Notes under the pieces: generated by a model
The model's input: the letters and a program-made list of their open reading frames with translations, nothing else
What the model was told of the DNA's origin: nothing
Database searches by the model: none
Position numbers and translations under genes: made by a program
Shown: in pieces, positions 30,593-37,271 of the stretch
Position numbering within the stretch: position 1 is the stretch's first letter
Layout: each line of letters opens with the position of its first letter
DNA from: Terriglobia bacterium
Lineage (GTDB): Bacteria > Acidobacteriota > Terriglobia > UBA7540
Assembly (NCBI GenBank): GCA_030037755.1
Contig: JASHQD010000211.1
Coordinates: 1 to 42,036 of the forward strand
Length of the DNA stretch: 42,036 bases
Direction of reading: 5' to 3'

Positions 30593-30666
30593 GGGCGCGT
30601 CGTCCAACGGAGCAGGGCCACGGTCTTCTAAACCGTAGATGGCGGTTCGACTCCGCCCGCGCTACA
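30593..30666 (+). tRNA. tRNA-Arg (TCT) without CCA
   Basis: D stem GTCC/GGGC, anticodon arm ACGGT-CTTCTAA-ACCGT (anticodon TCT), T arm GGCGG-TTCGACT-CCGCC. The acceptor pairs over six positions (GGCGCG/CGCGCT) and then reads ACAG instead of NCCA, as if a base were lost where the HNH gene joins. 11 bp before the HNH start. Confidence 0.82.
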
Positions 30667-30677
30667 GCGAAGAGTAT

Positions 30678-31220
30678 ATGAGCGACACCCTCATTCTCGA
30701 TACTTCAGGCTTTCCGTTGGCATTCGTGTCGTGGCAGCGCGCGGTGAGCCTGCAATGGCAGGACCGCGCCGTGGTGATCGCCGAGGACGCCGAGCGCATT
30801 CTTCGGGCGCCCTCGTTCGAGATGGGACTGCCGCGGGTGATCAAGCTGCGGAACCACATCAGCCGGAAGCTGCGGCTCAAGGTGCCGATGACGCGGCGCA
30901 ACATCGCGATTCGCGACCACAGTTCGTGCCAGTACTGCGGCATGGTCCTGCAGACGGCGGACTACACGATCGACCACGTCCTGCCCAGGGCTCGCGGCGG
31001 AAAATCGGTCTGGACGAATCTGGTGCTGGCGTGTGTTCGATGCAACAAGCACAAGTCCGATCGGACGCCGCAGGAAGCGGGCCTGTTGCTGACGCAGAAG
31101 CCGGTAGAGCCCAGCCAGTTCGATCCAAGGTTCAACTTCAGGCTGCACATCAAGGTGTTGCGGCCGGAGTGGTCCGACTACAAGGCATACATCTATTGGA
31201 ATGTAGAGTTGGAGAAGTAA
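30678..31220 (+). CDS. HNH endonuclease inside the tRNA array
   Basis: 180-residue free-standing HNH nuclease. An N-terminal domain (LILDTSGFPLAFVSWQRAVSL...) is followed by the zinc-ribbon HNH core CQYCG-x10-TIDHVLPRARGG-x4-TNLVLACVRCNKHKSDRTPQEAG (about residues 90-140), with His of IDH, Asn of TNL and His of NKHK as catalytic set and CxxC pairs for zinc. ATG 30678 gives the family N-terminus; the track's start lies inside tRNA-Arg. It begins 11 bp after tRNA-Arg(TCT), and tRNA-Phe begins 2 bp after its stop, so it is transcribed with the array. Possible roles: homing nuclease that spreads the array, or an RNA/DNA nuclease linked to it. Confidence 0.9.
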   Translation: MSDTLILDTSGFPLAFVSWQRAVSLQWQDRAVVIAEDAERILRAPSFEMGLPRVIKLRNHISRKLRLKVPMTRRNIAIRDHSSCQYCGMVLQTADYTIDHVLPRARGGKSVWTNLVLACVRCNKHKSDRTPQEAGLLLTQKPVEPSQFDPRFNFRLHIKVLRPEWSDYKAYIYWNVELEK

Positions 31221-31222
31221 GG

Positions 31223-31298
31223 CCCAGGTGAGCTAGTGCGGTCATAGCGCCCGCCTGAAGAGCGGGAGAACGGCGTTCGACTCGCCGGCCTGGGACCA
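31223..31298 (+). tRNA. tRNA-Phe (GAA)
   Basis: Acceptor CCCAGGT/GCCTGGG, D stem GCTA/TAGC, anticodon arm CCCGC-CTGAAGA-GCGGG, T arm CGGCG-TTCGACT-CGCCG, encoded CCA. The variable loop is 4 nt. Last gene of the array, 2 bp after the HNH stop codon. No terminator is obvious afterwards. Confidence 0.92.
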
Positions 31299-31462
31299 AG
31301 TTCGTTGCAACCTCGAGGATAAGCAAGATGCAAGTGGGCAAGTGGCGCGCCAAGCGGCAGGGCTGTGGGGTTTGGGGCACCTCCTCTGTGATCTTGCTCG
31401 GCGGCTCTCCGGCTTTCTCTGCGCTCCGTTTTATGCTCCAATCAAAGGGCGAGGTGTCTTCG

Positions 31463-31786
31463 ATGAATTCAGGCGAGGTGATGGGCGAGGCAGGACAGGT
31501 CGAGGTCCGCTGTCCGTGCTGCGGCGCGACCTTGAAGATCGACGCCCAACTCGGGCGGGTGATCTGGCATGAAGCGGCGGTGAAGCAGAAGAAGTCTCGC
31601 GATCACCTGGATCGTGCCGGCGACGTTCTGGAAAAGCAGGCGGCGCAGCGCGAAGCCCATTTTCGCGAGAGCGAGGAACAGGAAAAGACCAAGGCGGACC
31701 TGCTGGCGCGCAAGTTCGAGGAGGCGCTCAAGAGGACGCGCGATGTGCCGGTCCGGCCGGACCTGCGCGATATCGATCTGGATTGA
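31463..31786 (+). CDS. small hypothetical protein with CPCC motif and helical tail
   Basis: 107 residues from ATG 31463, which follows GAGGTGTCTTC. The N-terminal part VEVRCPCCGATLKIDAQLGRVIWHE has a CxCC knuckle, followed by a charged helix or coiled coil (QKKSRDHLDRAGDVLEKQAAQREAHFRESEEQEKTKADLLARKFEEALKRT). Similar two-part proteins are common in Acidobacteriota; function unknown to me. The track's longer start (31328) adds a non-conserved segment and is rejected. First protein gene after the tRNA array. Confidence 0.65.
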   Translation: MNSGEVMGEAGQVEVRCPCCGATLKIDAQLGRVIWHEAAVKQKKSRDHLDRAGDVLEKQAAQREAHFRESEEQEKTKADLLARKFEEALKRTRDVPVRPDLRDIDLD

Positions 31787-32033
31787 GCAAGGGTTGCGAT
31801 TGCGGCCAGCATGCCCCGCGATCGGAAGCTGGACGCAAAGATACAGTCGGCCCAGAGCGCGTCAGGCCGATTTACGGTATTGACGCGTGCTTCAGCGGAG
31901 GTAGGCTACTGAAGTTTTCAACGATCGGCGCGCGCCCGCGAAGTCTGCCCGGTGGCGAGCCTGCCCGAAGAAGGCGAAGCGTAGAGCGAGAAATGCGTGC
32001 CGGGAACCTGCGGGAAGATCTGGAGGAATGGTC
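31787..32033. other. 247-bp intergenic region, no gene supported
   Basis: The plus ORF 31783-32037 starts on a TTG overlapping the previous stop and lacks any recognisable pattern. No promoter or terminator is evident. Confidence 0.4.
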
Positions 32034-32291
32034 ATGAGAAGGACGTTGACAATTTGGACGAGTTCGATCGCCCTGCTGGCTGGGCTTGCGGTTCCGGTAA
32101 TGCACCGGGCGCTCGCCAAGCCGGCGCCGGCCGCACATCCGAACTATCACGATGCCATTGACGAGCTCCGCGACGCGCGCAAAAAGCTCGAAACGGCGGA
32201 AGCAGACGGCTATGGCCATCGCGAGCGCGCGATGCACCACATCGATGCGGCGCTCGACGAGTGCAATCAGGCTCTAGCGGCCTTGCACTAG
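32034..32291 (+). CDS. small exported helical protein
   Basis: 85 residues: signal peptide MRRTLTIWTSSIALLAGLAVPVMHRALA, then AHPNYHDAIDELRDARKKLETAEADGYGHRERAMHHIDAALDECNQAL, two amphipathic helices. The pattern HPxYxxAIxxLRxARxxL...GHRxxAxxxIDxAI is familiar from acidobacterial and proteobacterial small secreted proteins of unknown role. ATG 32034 lies 8 bp after GGAGG, better than ATG 32028, which nearly touches it. Confidence 0.7.
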   Translation: MRRTLTIWTSSIALLAGLAVPVMHRALAKPAPAAHPNYHDAIDELRDARKKLETAEADGYGHRERAMHHIDAALDECNQALAALH

Positions 32292-32301
32292 CGCGTCACG
32301 T

Positions 32302-32374
32302 GCGGGAGCGGCGCTTGCCCGCAGCCTGGCGCCGGCCGTCGGCTGCGGACTTCCATCATCCGCGCCGCTCCCGT
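32302..32374. repeat. 12-bp inverted repeat at the 3' end of the EVE gene
   Basis: CGGGAGCGGCGC and GCGCCGCTCCCG are exact reverse complements about 45-50 bp apart, spanning the gap between two convergent genes and the EVE C-terminal codons. Might serve as a bidirectional terminator, though no T run is seen. Confidence 0.5.
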
Positions 32375-32823
32375 AGGAACCGGGCAAGGACAACAGCTTG
32401 TCCCGGGTTCTTCGCAATCAGAATTCGACGCAGGCGCGCGAATTCGTCCGCGTCGACCGGTTGAACTGTGCCCCGCCCGCGTGAAGGCGTGAAAGCCAGG
32501 ATGTGGTTGAGATCCGGATGGCGCACCAGCGGATTCTTCAGGTATACGGCTTCGCGGGGCGGGCAAAAATCGAGAAGCGAGCCGAGCCCGGTGTCGCGTC
32601 CGTCGGAGGCGGTGCGCGCTATACCCACTACCCGCTTGCGATCGGCCTCGTAGCAGAGAAAAATGTCGCCTCGCTTCACTTCTTCCCGCAAGAAACGCAG
32701 GCTGGAGGCGCTGCGAATCCAACCCTCGTCGCCGAGCGGATAAGACCGGCGCGCCCGGGAGCGGAAGTACTGCGCGAATTCCCAGCCGCGGCGCGTGTTG
32801 ATCTTGAAGACCCAGCACCTCAT
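32356..32823 (-). CDS. EVE-domain (PUA-like) protein
   Basis: 155 residues matching a single EVE domain: MRCWVFKINTRRGWEFAQYF at the start, VKRGDIFLCYEADRKRVVGIARTASDG in the centre and a helical C-terminus. EVE/PUA-like domains bind modified bases in DNA or RNA and often work with restriction or RNA-modification systems; free-standing ones are of uncertain function. The gene is convergent with the small exported protein. Proximity to an HNH gene and tRNA array may be coincidence. Confidence 0.7.
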   Translation of the reverse strand: MRCWVFKINTRRGWEFAQYFRSRARRSYPLGDEGWIRSASSLRFLREEVKRGDIFLCYEADRKRVVGIARTASDGRDTGLGSLLDFCPPREAVYLKNPLVRHPDLNHILAFTPSRGRGTVQPVDADEFARLRRILIAKNPGQAVVLARFLRERRG

Positions 32824-32941
32824 CGTCTCAACGCTCAGCTTTCCAGCCGGCGCGGTCCTGAGGCAACCCGCAAGGGTCTTCGTGTCGTTGACGGGGCGGG
32901 CTGTGCCCGCGCGGGTTCGCGTATTGGCCTACGTAACAAGG

Positions 32942-34339
32942 CTACACTCCGTCGCGTGGCCGGTTGATGCGCACGTAGTCGCTGTCGATCACGGGCTCGG
33001 ACTCGCACTGGGCCTCGATCACGGTAACCGGCTGGTCGGGCGCCGCCACGGGAAGGCCGGCAAATCGCGCGGCGATATCGTCCTGAAGGAACTGCACCGG
33101 CTTGCCCGAGGCTAGCAATTTCGCAGAGGTCACCTTCGTCCGCATTCCACCGATGGCGACGGCCACCGGAGGATGCTCGAACGGCAGAGTCTCGGTTCCG
33201 ATCGTTTGCGCCGGCCAGAAGTGGACGTGGATATAGAGCGTGTTGCCTTTACGGCTGAAGTTGGCGTACGGATGCCATCCGGCGCGGCAGCGCTCGGCCG
33301 CATAGATGCTTTCGCCGTTGCGCCTCATCCATTGCCCGGTTTCCGTGAGGATGCGGATGGACTCCTCGGGCACCGATCCGTCGGGCTTGGGCCCGATATT
33401 CAGCAGATAATTGCCGCCGCCGCGCGCGCATTCCGCGAGATTGCGGACGATGGTCTTGGTGCTCTTCCAGGCGTCGTCGTTCTGGTTGTATCCCCAACTG
33501 TCGTTCATGGTCATACAGGTTTCCCAGCCGCGACCCGCCTTCGCCGCCACAATCTCCTGCTCGGGCGTGGAAAAATCGCCGGGCAGGCCGTTGCGATCGT
33601 TCACGATGATGTCCGGCTGCAGCTTGAACACCATTTCGTTCATTTCCTTCGAGCGCCACTCTTCGGCATTGAGCGGCCAGTCCACGTCGTACCACAGCAC
33701 GTCGATCTTGCCGTAGTTCGTCATCAGCTCGCGGACGAGGCCGTGCGTGTACTCCACGAATCGCTGCCGGGCCGCATCGTCGGTAGCGCAACGCGCGCCG
33801 TCGGGATGATGCCAGTCCATCAGCGAGTAGTAGAATCCGACGCGCAAGCCTTCGCCGCGCACCGCCTCCACAAATTCCGCCACCAGGTCCCGGCCGGGAC
33901 CCTGCTTCGGCGAGCAATAATCGGTGAGCTTGGTCTCCCAATGGCAGAACCCTTCGTGATGCTTGGTCGTCATCACCATGTACTTCTGACCGGCCTGCTT
34001 CGCCAGCTTCGCCCAGGCTCGCGCCGCGTGAGGCTGCGGTTTGAAGACCTTATCCAGGCGCATGTAGTCGGGGACCGGAATGCCCTCTTTCTCCATGGCC
34101 CATTCGTGATGGCCGATGACGCTGTAAAGGCCCCAGTGAATGAACATACCGAAGGTCGCCTCGTGCCACCACTGCATGCGCCGCGCCCGATCGGCGACCA
34201 CGTCGGGCGGTTCCGCAGGCTGCTCATCTTGCGGACTCGCCCACAGCGTGCCTGGGGAAACGGCAGCGGCGTTCGCGGCCAGAGCCGTGCCTCCGAGCAG
34301 GCGCAACGTGTCTCGGCGCGAAATCGGATCGGTCTTCAT
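32942..34339 (-). CDS. alpha-L-fucosidase (GH29), Tat-exported
   Basis: Retaining glycoside hydrolase that releases alpha-L-fucose. SRRDTLRLLGGTALAANAAAV at the N-terminus is a twin-arginine signal. The barrel has the family sequences MQWWHEATFGMFIHWGLYSVIGHHEWAM, KYMVMTTKHHEGFCHWETKLTDY, LRVGFYYSLMDWHHPDG and IDVLWYDVDW, where the Asp after LWY is the likely nucleophile; GNYLLNIGPKPDGSVPEES is also diagnostic. 465 residues from ATG 34339 (the track's TTG 34342 is rejected). A TATAAT on the same strand lies at 34436-34431. No sugar transporter or regulator is nearby. Confidence 0.93.
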   Translation of the reverse strand: MKTDPISRRDTLRLLGGTALAANAAAVSPGTLWASPQDEQPAEPPDVVADRARRMQWWHEATFGMFIHWGLYSVIGHHEWAMEKEGIPVPDYMRLDKVFKPQPHAARAWAKLAKQAGQKYMVMTTKHHEGFCHWETKLTDYCSPKQGPGRDLVAEFVEAVRGEGLRVGFYYSLMDWHHPDGARCATDDAARQRFVEYTHGLVRELMTNYGKIDVLWYDVDWPLNAEEWRSKEMNEMVFKLQPDIIVNDRNGLPGDFSTPEQEIVAAKAGRGWETCMTMNDSWGYNQNDDAWKSTKTIVRNLAECARGGGNYLLNIGPKPDGSVPEESIRILTETGQWMRRNGESIYAAERCRAGWHPYANFSRKGNTLYIHVHFWPAQTIGTETLPFEHPPVAVAIGGMRTKVTSAKLLASGKPVQFLQDDIAARFAGLPVAAPDQPVTVIEAQCESEPVIDSDYVRINRPRDGV

Positions 34340-34703
34340 CAAGAGTCTCCTCGCTTAACCGGCGCCCGCCAGCCGGCCCAGGATTGCGGTGAGACGAGCG
34401 GGGCTCGACGTTGAGAATTTCACGGCGCACATTATACATCCTCGCGCGCAGCCCGCTCGAATCTCGTTGGAGCCGGCCCGAAACGAACTCGGCACGCCCC
34501 AAAAAATCAGCAATGCACCGATGTCTGGAGGTGCACAGTTTTCGCCCTTCAAGAATAAATGTTTCTCGAACCGAAGCCGCGCAGCTTATTGATTCCAGGG
34601 TACCTGAAGAATAATGCCGACATGGGCTAAGAATCACCGAAAAGCACGATTTGTGCATTTTTGACAAGCGCTCTCGTCCGAACGCGGTATCACGGCGCTG
34701 GTT
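34340..34703. other. intergenic region upstream of the fucosidase gene
   Basis: Apart from the fucosidase promoter, it holds no supported gene. A weak hairpin with a T run (GCACGATTTGTGCATTTTT, about 34645-34665) could stop plus-strand transcripts. Confidence 0.4.
34431..34436 (-). promoter_or_regulatory. -10 element (TATAAT) for the alpha-L-fucosidase gene
   Basis: On the minus strand GAGGATGTATAATGTGCG, 92 bp before the ATG. Gives a long leader. No clear -35. Confidence 0.45.
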
Positions 34704-34850
34704 TTGAACCATCGAGGCTTTGCCGATTTACGCAGCGAAATCAACCATCGCTTCGACGACCTCAACCGATACCTCGAATTGCGGTTCTCAGTCCTTGAGG
34801 ATCGTGCGCGCAAGCTGGAAGAACGCCTGGAGCATCCCGTTATCCGGTAG
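34704..34850 (+). pseudogene. remnant or very short coiled-coil protein
   Basis: A frame of 48 residues from TTG 34704: NHRGFADLRSEINHRFDDLNRYLELRFSVLEDRARKLEERLEHPVIR. Heptad-like helical sequence of this kind (FADLRSExNxRFDDL...LEERLxHP) is the C-terminal part of small coiled-coil proteins frequent in Acidobacteriota. No ATG or RBS is present and the frame is blocked by TGA upstream, so it is probably a decayed 3' end. Confidence 0.45.
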
Positions 34851-34990
34851 GTTTTTCCCGGCCTGGGCGTGGACCCTTTGCCTGCAGAGCACTAAATTTT
34901 GTGAAATGATCGAACGCCAGGCGTGCCGCATCAATGGTCAAGCGTCTCCGTCGGGCGATCGCCGCATTCCGCGCCGGATTCCGGAGCAGC

Positions 34991-35905
34991 ATGGCTGAAT
35001 CGCGCACCACCGAGCGTTCTCTTCGGGAGAGAGACCGGCGGCGCACGTTTCAGACCGGCCCCGTTCCCTTCCTGCTGCAGACGGTTGGCTTACTATGCTT
35101 CGGCGCATCGGTGTGGCTGTGGATCGAGTTCGGTGCAGTTTGGGGCATCGCGGCCCTGGCTCTGTACCTCGGTTTTCTGTGGGTCGCGATGCGGGTGGCA
35201 AACCGCATTCAGCGCAAGAAGCAGGCTGCGCGCAACGCGACGGCATCGGCAATTGTCGGTCGACTCCGGAACGGCGAGAAAGTCCCCTTCTCGTTGTTCC
35301 TGCGCTCGTTCTCTTCGTCAGGAAAACTCGGCAGGCTGATCTCGGAACCAGGCAAGGAAGATCTTTTCAGCTCCGATCTCGAAACCACCCTCGCGAGAGC
35401 CCTCGAACCTGATCACCCTCTCATCGGAATCGGAATTCGCGGCGAAGTCAGCGGCTCCGGCAAAATCACCCCAACGGATGAGGAATGGAAAAAGGACTTT
35501 GAGCTTCTGGCCCGCAACGCTCACCTGGTGTTCGCGGTGCCCGGTCTCGGTATCAGTTTACGATGGGAATTCCAGTGGCTGACCACAGAAGGGATGATTC
35601 CGAAATGTGTGTTCATTATGCCCGCCACTCAAAGAAAGAGCCGCGAGCCGGAATGGCGCGCAGTTCAGGACGCGTGGCGAGACCAGGGATGGCAGCTCCC
35701 CGCGTTTGACCCAAGCGGCTGTCTTTTTCGCATCCTCTCCAACGGCGCCTGCAAACGCCTCTGCTCTTTCAAAAAATTACAGGAAGCCGACGTCGATCTC
35801 CTTCTTTGGACCGTATCGGTCGACCAGACTCTGAAAGACACGGATCGCATGCAGGAGGAGATGCGGGAGAGATTCCGCCAGGTCTTCGGCCGTGAACCCA
35901 AGTAG
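34991..35905 (+). CDS. two-helix membrane protein with a possible TIR-like cytosolic domain
   Basis: 304 residues from ATG 34991, which has GGAG four bases upstream (track start 34934 has none). A basic N-terminus, then two helices (FLLQTVGLLCFGASVWLWIEF and VWGIAALALYLGFLWVAM), then a soluble domain: FSLFLRSFSSSGKL..., LETTLARALEPDHPLIGIG, EEWKKDFELLARNAHLVFAVPGLGISLRWEFQWL, KCVFIMPA. The order FLRSF - ALxxxGPxIxIG - DWxxxV - LIVxxxGxxxxxWEL resembles a membrane-anchored family I associate with a TIR-like fold, with the Glu of WE as candidate catalytic residue. This is a visual judgement and could be wrong. No partner gene is seen. Confidence 0.6.
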   Translation: MAESRTTERSLRERDRRRTFQTGPVPFLLQTVGLLCFGASVWLWIEFGAVWGIAALALYLGFLWVAMRVANRIQRKKQAARNATASAIVGRLRNGEKVPFSLFLRSFSSSGKLGRLISEPGKEDLFSSDLETTLARALEPDHPLIGIGIRGEVSGSGKITPTDEEWKKDFELLARNAHLVFAVPGLGISLRWEFQWLTTEGMIPKCVFIMPATQRKSREPEWRAVQDAWRDQGWQLPAFDPSGCLFRILSNGACKRLCSFKKLQEADVDLLLWTVSVDQTLKDTDRMQEEMRERFRQVFGREPK

Positions 35906-36264
35906 TGGGCTGGTCCCAGCTCTTTGGTTGCAACTACCCCCGGCCCATCCCTTTCAAGGAGGGGAGTTCTTGGTTCCTCTATCGTAAGATTCTGCCCTTT
36001 TCTGGCAGGATATTTTGGCCACTTCGGTTTGGACCTTTGTTCATACGGTTCGGAAGTCTCCACCTGCTGACTGTTGACTGTCGACGTGGCCTCTTTGGTT
36101 CCGGCTCTGCCGGGCTAGGTGGGAATGCGATCAAGCCGCACTACGGCTGTCGAGTCTGCGATTCGCTCGTGCGGGGGGAATAAGGCTCCAACCGGACCAC
36201 CTTGCCCAAACGGTGGTCCGGCTGGCGGGATCATGAGCCGGGAGCGAGCTCCCGGCCATGGGGT
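35906..36264. other. 359-bp intergenic region with hairpins
   Basis: No gene is supported; the plus ORF 35905-36183 has no family pattern. It holds a TGACTGTTGACTGTCGAC micro-repeat (about 36067-36084), a perfect hairpin (36192-36221) and the palindrome GCCGGGAGCGAGCTCCCGGC (36238-36257). Confidence 0.5.
36192..36221. terminator. candidate bidirectional terminator hairpin after the Tol-Pal operon
   Basis: CCGGACCACC and GGTGGTCCGG pair perfectly over 10 bp with a 10-nt loop, 44 bp after the pal stop on the minus strand. There is no long T run on either side, so Rho-independent termination is possible but not certain. Confidence 0.5.
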
Positions 36265-37053
36265 TTACTGCTGAGGCTGGGCGGCCGGTTGGGATTCCGT
36301 GCCCCAGACCGGCTTGGCGTTACGGTTCTGCTGCCAGCACTGCTCGTTGTGGTCGGTGCAGACCGGACGGTCCTTGCCGTAAGAGATGGTGCTGATGTTA
36401 TCGCCGGAAATTCCCGAATCGGTCAGGAACTTCTTGGCGGCATCGGCACGGCGCTGACCCAGACCGAGGTTGTATTCCTCGCTGCCACGCTCGTCGCAAT
36501 TGCCCTCGAACGTGAACTTGATATCCGGGTGCTGCTTCAAGAAGTCGGCATCGGACTGCAGCGCGGTCTGCGCGTCAGGCCGGATGTCGGACTTATCGAA
36601 GTCAAAGTACGCCGTCTTCATATTCTGGTTGAACAGGTCCTGCTCGGACGGTCCCGGCGGCGGCGGTGGCGGTGGCGGCGGCGGCGGCGGCGCAGTTACC
36701 GTGACGCGAGCCGTGCAGCTCTGGTTGCCTCCAGGTCCGGTGGCTGTCAAGGTGTAAGTCGTGGAATCATCCGGTGTAACCGATTGCGTGCCGGAAGCCT
36801 GAACCTTTCCGCCACCTGGCTCAAGATCCAGATCCGTGGCGTTTTGCGACGACCAATTGAGGGTCGCGGATTGCCCCTTCTCGATTGTCGTGGGCTCGGC
36901 CGTCAACGTGCACACCGGCGCTGCTGGGGGCGGCGGCGGCGGCGGCGGTGGCGGCGGCGCGACCACCTTCTTTTGCTGATGACAGGCGCCTAAGAGAAGA
37001 AGCAATCCCAGGACGCTAACGAGAAGCTCAACACTGCGTTTCCTCTCTCCCAT
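36265..37053 (-). CDS. pal: peptidoglycan-associated lipoprotein Pal with an inserted Ig-like domain
   Basis: Outer-membrane lipoprotein that binds peptidoglycan and TolB. ATG 37053 (or 37056) follows AAGGAGG; the track start is about 108 bp too long. Signal MGERKRSVELLVSVLGLLLLLGAC ends in a lipobox with lipidated Cys. Then 11 Pro, an Ig-like/beta segment (CTLTAEPTTIEKGQSATLNWSS...TYTLTATGPGGNQSC), 12 Pro, and a C-terminal OmpA-like domain with FDFDKSDIRPD and EGNCDERGSEEYNLGLGQRRADAAKKFL. 262 residues, longer than typical Pal because of the Ig-like insert. Last gene of the tol operon; the Pro runs would need EF-P for translation. Confidence 0.93.
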   Translation of the reverse strand: MGERKRSVELLVSVLGLLLLLGACHQQKKVVAPPPPPPPPPPPAAPVCTLTAEPTTIEKGQSATLNWSSQNATDLDLEPGGGKVQASGTQSVTPDDSTTYTLTATGPGGNQSCTARVTVTAPPPPPPPPPPPPGPSEQDLFNQNMKTAYFDFDKSDIRPDAQTALQSDADFLKQHPDIKFTFEGNCDERGSEEYNLGLGQRRADAAKKFLTDSGISGDNISTISYGKDRPVCTDHNEQCWQQNRNAKPVWGTESQPAAQPQQ

Positions 37054-37271
37054 CATGATCCTCCTTAGCGGTAAACCACTTTGTCGCGATCCCGTGGGTC
37101 TTTCAAGCCTTTCCAGTCTTTTGGGGCGGCCTATCGCCTGACCGCCAGCCTCATTGCCCAACCATCAAGGATAAATATCTTATCACCAAGCTCGCAGTGG
37201 TGACAACCATATGATTCTCAAGGAGGCGTGTAGGAATTCAACGTAATATTCGATCCTCGCACGTCACGGCG

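Noticed and set aside
31783-32037. 84-codon plus ORF between two small genes
   Set aside because: TTG start overlapping the preceding stop, Arg-rich low-information sequence and no RBS.
33173-34414. 413-codon plus ORF opposite the fucosidase gene
   Set aside because: Antisense shadow of a recognised GH29 gene.
35905-36183. 92-codon plus ORF after the membrane protein
   Set aside because: Starts on the previous stop codon region, contains a micro-repeat and has no conserved pattern.
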